Part shown: positions 43,707 to 55,559 of the stretch, one piece after another
Numbering within the stretch: position 1 is the stretch's first letter
Layout: the number at the start of each line of letters is the position of its first letter
Assembly: GCA_030549335.1 (NCBI GenBank)
Contig: CM060194.1
Span: 60,664,547-60,728,546, forward strand
DNA: 64,000 nucleotides
Source of the DNA: Pontederia crassipes
Taxonomy: Eukaryota > Streptophyta > Magnoliopsida > Commelinales > Pontederiaceae
Reading direction: 5' to 3'
Notes under the pieces: model-generated
What the model was told of the DNA's origin: nothing
What the model saw: only the letters and a program-made list of their open reading frames with translations
Databases searched by the model: none
Position numbers and translations under genes: made by a program

Positions 43707-46700
43707 TTGTAACGCTCTCAAATCGACCCATGTCACGTGGCGAAGACCCACCTAATGCTATGTCTTGACCATAAATTTGACCATGAATCAATCAACATAC
43801 ATGACATGCCAGCAAAAGAAATTATAAAAATAATGAAGAAGTACGAAATATAATAATTAATTGTGAAGATGAAGAGTTGCTACATGGTCTCTAAAATAAA
43901 GATATGACTACATCATCCATTAATGCGAAATACATAAAGAAAATAAATAACTAGGCTCTTTTGATTCATGTGCTTTATTATCGTCTGAACATCGTCGTAG
44001 CACACCAACTCCACACCATCACTGAGCTGGCCATATGAAAATCAAATACAGGAGGCAATTCTTTCGTAAGATTTATAGCCTAATGGGAATCAATAATAAT
44101 ATATAATGCATAACTCCAATTAGAATAAATCAGAAGATAAATATCAGTACTTATCTTGAGCATGAGGATCATCATAGATCATAAGGATAATCATATACAT
44201 GATAGGCTTAGAATTAATAACATGCTTAATAGTCATGATGACATGTGATATGCATAACTTGATTTAATATTCATACTTCTTTACTTAATCATGCTTCTTT
44301 ATCTTAAATTACATTTAGAAATCAGGTGACTTTAAGTTGTCTTTAAATCTATCATCCTTTATTTATTATAGGATGGGTCCTTATTCTTATATGGGGTACG
44401 TCGAGCAAAACAATACAGTCGCGTGTGGATCAATTGTTGATCAATCCATGACCAAGAGAGCGATCCTTATTATGAAGCACTTGGCATAGGCTAACGATCC
44501 AGATTATCCAGTGATTATCTTTCATCTTATTTTATTAGCCAAGTTTAACCCTTTTTACCTTTCAATGTTCGATGTCAGTAAAAAATCAATGATTCAGTTC
44601 TGGGAATAATAATATGATGGTAACATGAAAGTTCTTATCATAGAGAGTAAAAGTCATATTGTGAGGATCAAAAGTTCTACAACAAAAACACAATGAAAGA
44701 AAAAGGGAAATTAGTTGTTTTAGCTATAACCCGGGCCGAGTAGAGGGTGAGTAATGCGTGTAAAGTTGATAGCAAACGCTAGCAAGTGCATTAGTCGCTC
44801 AAGTAATAAAGTGAATGAGTAGAGTTATCGTTCACACGAGGATGACTAATAATTTATATTTTAATTTAACCTTTTTAATTGAAAAATTAAGAAAATATAT
44901 GATTTCAAATGTGAATAAAAAAATAATAAAAATAAAGGAAATGATCACCTGGAGAAATAATGATTTGATGACTAAGACACATAATTATCACCACTAAAAT
45001 GTAATGAATTTTCTCAACTTAAAATTAGTCGAATTAATAACAAAGTGAATTTTCAAAATTAGTTAACAAATGTTTCAAGCTTTAACTACTATCTTATGAA
45101 TAATTAGAATAAATCAATCATTTTGGTTTTTAATTTACTTAATTAATCATAAGATGCATTAAAATGAAATTAATATTAAGGGCTTTCTCAAGTCACCTTA
45201 ATAACTACACAAATTACGTCTTTTCGATTTTCCTAATTGTGGCATGCAATAAATAAGATCAATCCTAGAAACTATTATAAAAATAATCACTTTTTCTCGG
45301 ATAGTAATCAAATAACAAATCATGAAATCAAAGAAAAGCATTAAACATAAAATTACAATTATTAAAGATTCAAATTAAACTAATATTAAGAAAGATTTCA
45401 AAACATAAATAGGGTTCAACTAAGATGACTCTAATAAAGAAATAAATATGAGAATAACAACATCAAATCTAATAAAAAAGATTGAGAAAAGAAAACAAAG
45501 AACTCTGGCAACCTATTGTGCATGTGCTCTCGCGAGTTTTCGACAGAGCTTTGCTATTATTCTCGCTCTTCACCTCTTTGTAAGCTTCAAATCTATGCTC
45601 CAGAATGTTTTTTCAAGTCCTCTTCCATCTCTTTTTATAGGTTTTCTTGTCCCCCAAAGGAAGAAATAAAAAATCTATTCGAAAAATGGATAAAACATGC
45701 CCCATAACCGTCGAACCGACCACTATCACGGCCGTGACCAAGTGTGGCACGGCCGTGACAGAACAATGTCCTGGCAACTCGCGCTCACGGCCATTAAGTG
45801 TTCCAGCATGGCCATGACAGAGAACAAATCTACAACACATGCTCACGACTGTGCCGGTTCTCATCACGACCATGATAGTGGCGCATTTCGGCATCCGAAC
45901 GGCTCATGAAGGCACGACCTGACATTACAGAGCACGGCCGTGACCTTGAGTTTTTGTTGTTTTCGACATTTTCTCGGCCATTTTGTTGTCGTTTTGATTC
46001 CTGCAATGAAATTATCCAAATTTAGGTAGAAGTCAAATTTTAGATATTTTATAAAATTAAATAAATTCTCTTCCTTATTACACAAAGAAGATTTAAAAAA
46101 TATAAATTAAATGACCTAAATTAATGCATATTTTTTCGTGCATCAATGACCTGGGGTGGGTTCATAGCATGAACTCGGGCCGAGTGTGAAGTGCACTTGG
46201 GTCGGACTCGTGGAAATCATCGCAAGATGTCGAGGTTGACGCGGATCAAACTTGGGCCGACTCAGTGGAACCCGATTCGAATACTAAAATGTCGAGAGCT
46301 CGATCGATGTGTCATCTACTAACCCGATCCGAGTTCAAGGTGAACCAGGTCAGGTTCTGCGGATGGGGGTCAGGCGACCCCATAGCCCGACTGGATTTTG
46401 TATGAACCCGGGCCGAGTTCAATATCAATCCAGGCCAGGTTTATGGTTAAAACATAATGTCAAGAGTTTATCATTTCTATCATAACATCTAAATCGATAT
46501 AGGAAAATAGTGCGCATCAAACAAGATCTGGAAACATACATACATGACATAATTAATAACAATAATACATGGAGAGCAATCCACGATATACTAATCAAAT
46601 AGAATCATCACAGCAGAGTGGATAAAACATACAATAACTAACATGATGATGGCTAACATGATAAATAAAGGGAAATCAATCAGTCACACAAAGCAACGGG
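43707..46700 (-). repeat. Decayed LTR on the minus strand, split by an insertion
   Basis: TGTAACGCTCTCAAATCGACC at 43707 resembles the reverse complement of a gypsy LTR 3' end (GTGGGTCTCG...CGTTACA). Degenerate CGGGCCGAGT motifs at about 44728 and 46150-46450 match those of the old LTR family. The middle is interrupted by 44759-46145. The far boundary is uncertain. Confidence 0.45.
44759..46145. mobile_element. Inserted non-coding element (possible solo LTR)
   Basis: It starts TGTAAAGTTGATAGC and ends CGTGCATCA (TG...CA). It contains the AGCAAGTGCATTAGTCG and ATCGTTCACACGAGGA region known from dispersed plant repeats. Flanks ATGCG and ATGAC match at only 3 of 5 positions, so the target duplication is weak. 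A cluster of CACGGCCGTG palindromes lies at 45726-45942. No coding region is supported. Confidence 0.45.
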
Positions 46701-48396
46701 TTCAATCAATCATTCTTATCGTCCTACATTTTAAACATGAATCAATCTTGAACAGATTGGATCATAGATTCATATCTATTCTAAAAGGAATATGCAAGGT
46801 GATTTCTGAATCACCCACTTGAATTTGATCATTTCCTTGCTTTGATTTGCTGAGATTGCTAGCGGCTGTGTCCTTCGCGTGCTCTCTGCACCCCTCCTCC
46901 TCCTCTGGTCGATCACCACCTGCAGGCTGTCAAGATTCCAACGAATGTGAGTTAGATAAGCAGAAAATGAAGGAGTGCGTAAGAGAATCGAAAACTACAA
47001 TTTGTTCCTTACGAGATGCTGAAATCCAGATGTTCCAACCTCTTTGGTTTGTGCACGAGATGGGCTTTCTAGAGGAAATCAATTCTGTTGTAGAGGTTTA
47101 GAGGAGATCCAGACTAATTATTGTCACTAATTTTTGTTATCTCCATTTTTATTCCCTCATCATTTTTTTTATTCCCCCTTAATTGTTACCGTTTGGATTT
47201 CCATGATATCAGGAATTTCGATGCTGATTATTCTAGCTGTTTGTTTCATTTTTTTTATTTTTTTCTAGGTTGTTACATTCCTATACTCCGGCGAAGGAGT
47301 CATTGAAATTAATTTTAATTCATCTTGACGGAGGCGACTCCCACTTGATCTTCTTTATCTATGATCCAAACTATGAACCAATAAAAAGGGTAAATAATTA
47401 ATTTATCACCCTGGATAAAGGTGTCTAACAAAAATTAAGTTTAAATAATACATAATTTATCCATCAAAAGTATATATCGAAAGGGAAATTTCATGACAAA
47501 TACTTCATTCATGAAGTTTTTTAGATTTAATAGAAAGTTTGATGTCAGTTTTTATAATTTTATTATTGCAAATATCACTATGACCATATCATTAGTTATT
47601 CCAATCTTGTTGTGATTGCACATTTTTGTTGGATGTGTTCTAAGCATGTTGAATTTAATTGAATCACAAAGAATTTCTGTGAAGTACATTAGTTTATGGT
47701 AAATAAATAAGAACACTCACGAGAAATCCAATAATAAATTAAAATGACATTTAACATAAAGAGAAAATAAATAATAAATTCAAGGATGGGCAAATCGATC
47801 TGCACAACTCGTATGAAGTGCATGGATGAATCTGGATAGCAGAATGAAGCCCTGTAGTGCTGGAGTGAGGAATGAGTGTCTAGAGGCTTTGAGGTCACTA
47901 GCCAAGCTTTGATATCTTAATAATATGATACCTGCATATCATATTATGATAGGATTAGTCCGGCCAAGAGTTTATTTTATAATATGATACTTAAAATCAG
48001 ATAAAAATTTAAAGGAAATAAACATTTAATGAAAAATAAATAAATTCTTTTGTAAGCATTTTTAAGCCTACAACAATATTTTCGTTTATTGATATATTAA
48101 AAAATAAACAGTTTTTTAATAAGATATAATGGGTTGTTTATATAGTTCAATTATTTCAGTTTTAATTTTATTCAAGCATCCGTTAGAATTTCACATATTT
48201 TTTATTTTCATTTTAAGTTCTACTTCGTGCAATGGTTCATAAAATCAAACGCATTCAACATTTTCCATTGTTGATTCATTTTTTTAATATAATTAAGAAC
48301 GTTTTTCTAAAACATATTTTATTTTAAACCGGGCCTTAAAAAAGGTTGCCTTCCGGTGCGAATTGCACATCCTTTGAATCATATTCATCTGTTAAA
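46701..48396. other. Unassigned region downstream of lectin kinase 2
   Basis: 46850-47100 is less AT-rich with an 84-codon frame (MLRLLAAVSFACSLHPSSSS onward) that I do not recognise. The rest is AT-rich, with no gene or bounded repeat. Confidence 0.4.
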
Positions 48397-50883
48397 TCAA
48401 CGAGAAGTTCCCATACTGGAGAAAGGATTCGGATTGGGAGGCGAAGCCACCGTCGTCGACCCTTCGAGCATCTGCGACACCTTGCGCATGGACGGCCTCA
48501 ACGACGGGTCCTCCTGGATGCACCAAAAAGCAACTTTCACGAACGTATCCACCTTCCCCAGATCGTCCATGGCCTCTTCGTCGTCGTCCCACAGCAGACG
48601 CCTAAGATTTCCATCTCTGTAATAGTCGTACGCCCAGTAGATGAGCACGGGCTCCTCCTTGGCCTCCCCGCCAACCGGTTCCCTCTCCACATTCCTCCTG
48701 CAGCAAACGAGCTCCAGCAGCATCACGCCGAAGCTGTACACGTCCACCTTGTTGGTGATAGGCATGTTCTTGAACCACTCCGGCGCCAGGTAACCTTTCG
48801 TCCCCCTGATAAAGGTGGTCGTCCGCGACTGGTCGGTCCGCAGTAGCTTCGCCAAGCCGAAGTCTGAGATCCGAGGCGCGAAGTTATCGTCCAGCAGCAC
48901 GTTCTGGGGCTTCATGTCGCAGTGGATGATCTGGCCGACGCATTCGTCGTGCAGGTATCGCAGCCCTTTTGATATCCCCTGAGCGATGTCGACGCGTTTG
49001 TTCCAGCTAGGCCTCGTGGCGCCGCCGAACAAGAAGCTCATCAGCGACCTGTTGCGCATGTACTCGTACACGAGCAGCCGATGCGTTCCTTCTTCACAAA
49101 AGCCGATCAAATTGGCTAGATTTTTATGATGCGCCTGCCCGATGGATTGCAGCTCGTTCGTGAATTCCTTGTCGCTCTCCTGAAACGTCCTGTCTAACTT
49201 CTTCACCGCGATGTAGTTCTCCGTCGCGAAATTGGACGGCGTCAGAACTCCCTTGTATACAACACCGGACGCGCCCCTCCCAACTTCTTCGCTGAATCCG
49301 TTGGTCGCCTTCTCCAGTTCTCTGTAGGTGAAAGTTCTCAGGTTGAGGCCGGACGTGCTCCCCTCTAATCGTTCAGGAATATTATCTTGGCTCTTCTTCT
49401 TGTTAGTGTACCAAGGTAGCAATGCGAAGGTGATCAAGGCAGACAAACCGAGAAACAACATTCCGATGACGAACAATGTTCTCCCATCCTTCTTGGTGAT
49501 CTTCTCTAACGCAGGGTTCACGAGGAAGGTGGCATTATGTCGCAATTTGGACACCTTGATGAGTGCAATGACCTCTGTGCTGCCCGTCCTTCCATCGGTC
49601 AGCGGAGCCTTCTTTTTCGCACATCCCGATGTCGTAGGATTATAGGCGGCCATCGTGCAGAAGCAGTCCTCCAAACAGAACTGCCTGCACTGGTCTTCAT
49701 CTACTCGCTCGTACTGCGTGTAGTCCGTAAGAGGCCAATCCGTGTTGGGTATCTGCGTGATATCGAAGTTAGCCGAGTCATCTTTGTCGCAGCTTTGTGG
49801 GGTGAAGTCCGGTTTGCAGCCTTTGTACTGCCTTTGGGGGTCGATGAACGAGTACTGCGGCGGGCATTCGCAGTTGGCGAGGCCTATCCCGTCGTCAGGT
49901 GAGCTGCAGTAGCTGTTGAAACCGCACGCTCCGCTACCACCTTTGTTTGACACGGCCGTACAGATATCAAATGGTACTTTCGAGACGGCGATCCATCTCT
50001 TTTCCGATTGCTTTCCCTTAGCCTTCGCGTAAACGTACTGCCGAAGTACCCCGTCAATGTCCAGCGTTGCGCGTTGGTAGAAGTCCACAGGGGAGTACGT
50101 GACGGTCGAGATTACGTTCATTACGTTCATAGGGTTGCCGTTGTTAAGAACGAAGTATATGCTTCCGGACTGGTTGTAGACGAGCTGCTTGCCGACACCG
50201 ACGGTGTCGGAGGCCCAGTAAGCTAGGTACCGATATCCAGTTTCAAAATCCAGGGGATAGAACACGAGGTTGCCGTCGGTCTGAGAGTTTAGCCTGAATC
50301 TGCCGTCGGAAAAGTCGGTGTCAGTTAGCTGGGACCGCAGTTGGGAGCCCGATGCAAGCACTTGCCCCGGGAGGAGAGTATCGGTGGGATTGCTGAAGCT
50401 TTGCCACAGGAAGCCTTGAGCCCCTGAGGACGAGGAAGTGGCGCTGGTCAGGATAAGGTTGCCGTCGTCGAGGAGGGCGAGGTTAGTGGCATTGGCGAAG
50501 AAGCCAGGGGTCCATTTCTCTTCTCCGGTGTGATCCCTGAGGGAGAGGCTGCCGTCGGAGGTGAACTGGAAGGTGGAGCCGGCTTGGACCGGGGCGTTGC
50601 GGTTGGCCGCCCAGACGAGGGTCTTGGGAGAGGTGACGTCGAACCAGACGCCGAGAAGGTAAAGCTGGTGGGAAGAGGGGTTAGTGGTAGTTGAGTTAAT
50701 GGGGAAGAAACCGAAGGCAAAGTCGCCGGAGGGGGAAGAGAATGAAGTGGTGGAGCCGCCAGCGGTGATGGTGGTTCCTTCCGTGATGTTGGCGTACGTA
50801 GTCTGGGCGCTCGCTGCCGAGGTCGGCGCCGTTGGGAGGAGGAAGAAGGGGAAGAGGAAGAGGAAGAGGAAGTGATAGGCCAT
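48397..50883 (-). CDS. G-type lectin receptor-like Ser/Thr kinase (LECRK-type), copy 2
   Basis: An intact, intronless 828-residue protein. The frame stays open upstream to 51162, but I chose the ATG at 50883 because it starts a clear signal peptide (MAYHFLFLFLFPFFLLPTAP, about 1-26) and aligns with copy 1. Bulb-lectin region about 30-210 with the signature QTDGNLVFY (201-209). Cys-rich EGF/S-locus-like block 308-356; PAN/apple-like block about 365-445; transmembrane helix about 468-490. Kinase 530-805: GRGASG 535-540, Lys561 in IAVK, HCDMKPQN 654-661, DFG 674-676, APE 700-702. As in copy 1, HCD replaces HRD (non-RD). Key residues look complete. A young LTR retrotransposon begins 380 bp upstream of its start codon, and W-box cores lie in between, which would fit defence-type regulation by WRKY factors. 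Confidence 0.95.
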   Translation of the reverse strand: MAYHFLFLFLFPFFLLPTAPTSAASAQTTYANITEGTTITAGGSTTSFSSPSGDFAFGFFPINSTTTNPSSHQLYLLGVWFDVTSPKTLVWAANRNAPVQAGSTFQFTSDGSLSLRDHTGEEKWTPGFFANATNLALLDDGNLILTSATSSSSGAQGFLWQSFSNPTDTLLPGQVLASGSQLRSQLTDTDFSDGRFRLNSQTDGNLVFYPLDFETGYRYLAYWASDTVGVGKQLVYNQSGSIYFVLNNGNPMNVMNVISTVTYSPVDFYQRATLDIDGVLRQYVYAKAKGKQSEKRWIAVSKVPFDICTAVSNKGGSGACGFNSYCSSPDDGIGLANCECPPQYSFIDPQRQYKGCKPDFTPQSCDKDDSANFDITQIPNTDWPLTDYTQYERVDEDQCRQFCLEDCFCTMAAYNPTTSGCAKKKAPLTDGRTGSTEVIALIKVSKLRHNATFLVNPALEKITKKDGRTLFVIGMLFLGLSALITFALLPWYTNKKKSQDNIPERLEGSTSGLNLRTFTYRELEKATNGFSEEVGRGASGVVYKGVLTPSNFATENYIAVKKLDRTFQESDKEFTNELQSIGQAHHKNLANLIGFCEEGTHRLLVYEYMRNRSLMSFLFGGATRPSWNKRVDIAQGISKGLRYLHDECVGQIIHCDMKPQNVLLDDNFAPRISDFGLAKLLRTDQSRTTTFIRGTKGYLAPEWFKNMPITNKVDVYSFGVMLLELVCCRRNVEREPVGGEAKEEPVLIYWAYDYYRDGNLRRLLWDDDEEAMDDLGKVDTFVKVAFWCIQEDPSLRPSMRKVSQMLEGSTTVASPPNPNPFSSMGTSR

Positions 50884-51066
50884 GGTTACGATAAGCTGAG
50901 AGAAAAGTGGAGAAGAAGGGGAAGAGGAAGCCGCTGCAACGGAGTTACGAACCCGGTGGACTAATAGTGTCAGCTTGCATACATACAGACTGCAGCTGCA
51001 GAGAAGGGCGTGCGGAGCGGGGGTGCAGGACGAGTCCGCGGCGGCGGCAAATTTTTCCACGCGATA

Positions 51067-51090
51067 TTGACTAGACCATTGACTTTGACT
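51067..51090. promoter_or_regulatory. Cluster of three W-box cores upstream of lectin kinase 2
   Basis: TTGACT occurs at 51067-51072, 51079-51084 and 51085-51090, about 185-205 bp upstream of the start codon. W-boxes bind WRKY factors and are typical of pathogen-responsive plant promoters. The function here is inferred. Confidence 0.5.
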
Positions 51091-51263
51091 ACGTCTAGGA
51101 TGCTGCCAATTGGATGATACCCATCCATGGATGACTATATTTTCCAATAATGGAAATTCCATCGTTAGTTCGATTATAATATTAAATATTTAAATGTAAT
51201 TAACTGTTATATGTTGTTTCTGTTAATAACATAAATTTGTAGGCAAAGAACTGAGAGAGAGGT

Positions 51264-53929
51264 TGTAACGATCCTAATTTTTGAGAGTTAGAAAAATAAT
51301 ATTTTATTATTTATTTTGAGAAAAATGATCATTAATATTATTATAATAAATAATTCCAAAAATAAAGGAAAATATGGGAGGAGTTTAATTAAGGATAAAA
51401 GTGTATTATGGGATATTTATTTAAATTCGGAATTATTTAATTATTAAAACAAATCAAAATTGTTAAAAGGGATTAATTAAAAGATTAAATTTGATTAGGA
51501 TTGTAAGTTATAGATGAATTGGAGATAAAGATTTAAGAGCCCTATAAATAAATCTTTAGAGTCGATCGTCAAAAGAGTTTTCTTTTCTATGGGTTCTTGG
51601 TGTTCGACGGCAGAGGCATGGCAAGGCATGATTCAACGTCGAACGGCTACGAGGTACGTAGGGGGGATCCGTAGGTTCTTTGATTATTTTTTTTTGGATT
51701 ACTATTGCTACATGATAGTTTTAAAAAAAAAATAGAGTTAATGGCCGAAGTAAAGAACGAATTGTTAGAAAAAAAAAAGGTTTGGTGCAGAAGGAGAAAG
51801 AAAAAAAGAAAAAGTGATAAAAAAAAGAGATGAGAGGCGCCATATGCAGTGGTATTAAATAAGGGAGAAGAGAGAAAAATCGAGAAGAAGAAAGGGTCTG
51901 TGAACATGACGTAGGGAGAAATTGAGGGAGAAAAATAAATGAGAGTTCCACGGCCAAAGAGATGGTGAGAGAGAAGTAAAAAAAAAATTAAAGGAGTAAG
52001 GAAGAGGGTAAGGCCGTAAGGGAGAAGGAGAAAAAAAAATGAAAAAGAGATAGAGATAAAAGGGGTGGAGAGAGAGGATCTAAACATTATGCAAATGACA
52101 CGGAAAAAATTTAGGAGAGAGAAAAAGATTGATAGAAGAGGTGATGGCATAAAAGGTGGAGAGAGAATAGCATAATGTTTAGATAAAAAAAAGGAGAAAT
52201 TTAGGGCCGCAAGACCAGGAGAGAGAGAAGGGAATTGAGAAAAGGAAATGAGAAAAAAGAAAGGGGCAATTGGAAATGAGAAAAAAAGGACCTACGTGAG
52301 ATTGATAAGAAAAAAAAAAGAAAAAAAAGGCTTTCGTTAACTTTTACGCAGAAAGAGAAAAATGAATTTTTTTAAAAAAAAATTTATTTTCTAGAATCTC
52401 TGGTCCAGTAAGGAAGAAATAAATAAATAGATAAATATAGAGAAGAAGTCAAGAGTTAAGTATTTATTTTATTTAGATTAGTAATTTTAATTATGAGTTT
52501 TATAATAATTATCTTACTGTCATTTATTGATTGTATTATTATTGATTGGTCTTGATTAAATTGTCATCATACTTTATCATATTATTATCATTCCTTATTA
52601 ATATTGTGATATATTAATTATATTATTATTGATCGCTCTTGATTATCATGCCTGATTATATTATTTATCATACTTGATAATAATATTAGCACATCATATG
52701 ATCGTATTGTCATCATATCTGATCATATTTTATTATCCTATCCGATCTTATCATTGATTATGATACTGATCCAGTAGTCTTTCTGATTGGGTCTTGTGTT
52801 TTACCTAAATTAAATTATTAAAAGATAGACATCTTAGGTAAATAAGATAAAAGTCGAAAGCTACTGGGCCCATGTCTACTGATTGCCACTAAGCCGGGAT
52901 CAATTGAATTGAATTGAATGGGACAGATAGTGTAAAAGCTATGGCTGTCCTGTGTATGGTCACTCGTCCCCCACCATACACAAACCCATTGAATCGTATT
53001 GGGCTTGCCGTGGCACTGATCCCCCACTGGCCTGCATGAAAGTGGCATGGTGTCCCTTAATTGACCGAGCGCTCCTATTGAATTGGATAACTCCGAACAT
53101 TGTGAATTGAATTGAATTAAATTAAAATCGAATCGAATTGAGTTGGATTGAAATCGAATTGAATATATCATGGTCATTTGGATACTAGCGTTGACTGGCA
53201 TTGCCTCCGCGCATTGAAACGAATGGAATTGTTATTGACCAATGACCATTGATATTGAATTGAAAATTGTTAAATTGAATAGTGTCATAGTGATCAGACA
53301 TTTAATTGCTAAATCAATATTGATCGATCATCTGATTTTTTTATCCTTCCTATTGATTTATAACTTTATTGTCCTATTGTTATATTGAATCATCGATCCA
53401 ATTGATTAGGCGATTATTAATTGCTATCTCTATTGATTGGTCTTTTGACCATAACTTGATATAGTTGCTCATGTTGATAAATCGTTATATTGTAAATTGA
53501 TTATTGTATTGATTGCTCAATTGACTCACCATTGATTATATCTTATTTTCGATTGAGCATATTGATTATTTAGTAGACCCCACGTACTGAGTATTTTTAT
53601 ACTTATGGATATTTCCCTGTACCTGGATCCGTGCAGGTGAGAGTACTTTGATAGAGGATGATCCTGCATGTGGCTATGCTCAGTGATAGACAGATGTTGC
53701 ACATGTTCTAGATTGAGTTGTCTAGTTTTTATTATTTCCGCATTTATTAGAATTGTGAACTTATTAATATTTTAATTATTTTGAATATAATGGATTATTA
53801 GTTGTTATTATTGAAAAAGTCTTCCGCATTTATTGTTTATATTCCGCAAAAATGTTTTATAGAAAATTGAGTAGCGCCTTTGGGACGACTCTGAGCACGT
53901 GAAAGTCACGTGGGTCTCGGGGCGTTACA
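51264..53929 (+). repeat. 5' LTR of the young Ty3/gypsy element
   Basis: Contains a TATA box (CCTATAAATAAATC, about 51541), a purine-rich tract of about 650 bp (51730-52380), many ATTGAATTGAAT-type short repeats (53095-53165) and no gene. The LTR promoter reads away from the minus-strand kinase gene. Confidence 0.95.
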
Positions 53930-53932
53930 GAA

Positions 53933-53943
53933 GGTATCAGAGC
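53933..53943 (+). other. Primer-binding site (initiator tRNA-Met)
   Basis: GGTATCAGAGC three bases after the 5' LTR. Confidence 0.93.
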
Positions 53944-54348
53944 CTAAGGAGAGACACTTCTTAGCTGTCTCTAATAGATAGAATTGAGTCCATGTGCAAC
54001 TGTCACGAGCAACCACTGCAGTCATCCAGTAGGGTCAAGTAAGTTTTTCATTATGACGTTGTCATTGACTACTTACTTATGGAATTGTATTGTATTGTTT
54101 ATTATTGAGTGAGCACAGATGTCTTTCAAGTTGATGACCTCTCATCAATTTTATCATGAACTGAGAAATAGATATCGATGATCGAATCCTCAAAGTGCAG
54201 AGGAGGATGGCCAAGCGATCCAAGGCCCATGAGTAAATAATGAATGGGCCGATACACATCAGGAGGAACATATGAATCTCGTTCAACATATAGAGAATAT
54301 AGCAATACTTATGGTGATGACGTTTCTCCTCACGATGATTGAAAAGAG

Positions 54349-55135
54349 ATGGTTAAAAGTTTTCTCAGATTACAGCCTCCCCAATTTGACGGGAAGGGCG
54401 ACTTCGAGAAAGCCTATAGGTGGCTGAAAGAAATTGACCAAACTCTAGTGAAGATGGACTGCGGTGAGAACTGCAAGACTATATGTGCTACGAGGCGTTT
54501 AACAGGTGACGCTAGGCATTGGTGGAACACAACAAAGGCTGGCACATTATCCGGAAAAGAACCTAATTCCTTGGAGAAAGTTTAAAAAGGATATTCAAGG
54601 ATCGCTATTACCTGTTTCTCGAAGAGCGAGAAAACGGAAGGAATATCGAGATCTACAACAGGATACCATGACAGTCGATGACTACATGATCGAATTCTTA
54701 AAGTTGGAGAAGAATGTTACTCGACGTCAATCAGAGAGAAATCGCGTTAAGCAATGGGTGGAAGGTCTCAAGCCAAGCCTCCGAGGACGGGTAAAATGTT
54801 GTAACTATCATACCCTTCAAGTTACGAAAGAGTTTGCTACCATGCGTGAAAATGACGACATAACAAACGCAACTCAACCGAATCAAGAGGATATATATAT
54901 AATGATCATAATCATATTTGGAGTAAAGATAGAAAACATCAAAGAAGAGAGAAGCGGCATCACGAAAACTACAACCGAGGAAAGTCATATCCAACACGGA
55001 ATGATCCTCCACCACATAGAGAATCATATAATTACTGCCACAAAATGCATCTCGGTGAATGTTATTGGGCAATGGGTGCATGCCTAAATTGTGACAAGAT
55101 GAGTCACTTCGCAAGAGATTGCGATGAATCAAAAT
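54349..55135 (+). pseudogene. gag relic of the young Ty3/gypsy element
   Basis: The first frame reads FLRLQPPQFDGKGDFEKAYRWLKEIDQTLVKMDC and ARHWWN, then ends at a stop near 54585. The next continues in a shifted frame with WVEGLKPSLRGRVKC. A third frame near 55070 gives an intact zinc knuckle CLNCDKMSHFARDC (C-x2-C-x4-H-x4-C). Gag is therefore recognisable from end to end but split across frames. Confidence 0.85.
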
Positions 55136-55559
55136 GGGTCGAACCTCTACGACAACAATAGGCCTCCAAGAATGGTGCTGAAATCACCCAAATAGATTGA
55201 TATGTTATGACATATGACTTGAAGCTTAATCAAGTCAAAATTGTAATCTCCACTCCAACTAGTCCTTAGATATTTTATATATCCAAATAGCATGTGTTAT
55301 ATGGAATGAATATAGTTTATAGTTTACTTTTCATTAAAAAAAATTGACCATTGAAAAATAGAGTGTTTAATGGAAGCACTCATATGACAATATTTCTAAG
55401 GAGTTTATCGATTAGTTAGTGCTCATAATTTACCGTAAAAAGTCGAGCACTCAAACTCAATAGAAAAAGTGATGAAGTGCACACATAATGGTATGGAAGA
55501 AGGACAACATTCAAGTATGTTGAAAAATTATAGTATAGTTATTACTACATTGGTTAACC

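Noticed and set aside
45726..45942. CRISPR-like or operator array
   Set aside because: Palindromes are irregularly spaced, variable and in a eukaryotic repeat; there are no uniform spacers.
48346..50875. ORFs overlapping lectin kinase 2 (for example 48346-48846 +, 49537-49902 +)
   Set aside because: Shadows of the minus-strand kinase CDS.
50884..51162. 93-residue N-terminal extension of lectin kinase 2
   Set aside because: The frame is open but the internal ATG at 50883 begins a clean signal peptide and aligns with copy 1; the extension would bury it.
51647..52150. Phe/Leu/Ser-rich 167-codon minus-strand ORF
   Set aside because: Translation of the purine-rich LTR tract read on the opposite strand.
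52818..53201. 127-codon minus-strand ORF, repeated exactly at 58877-59260
   Set aside because: The repetition only reflects the two LTRs; composition is low-complexity and no family is recognisable.
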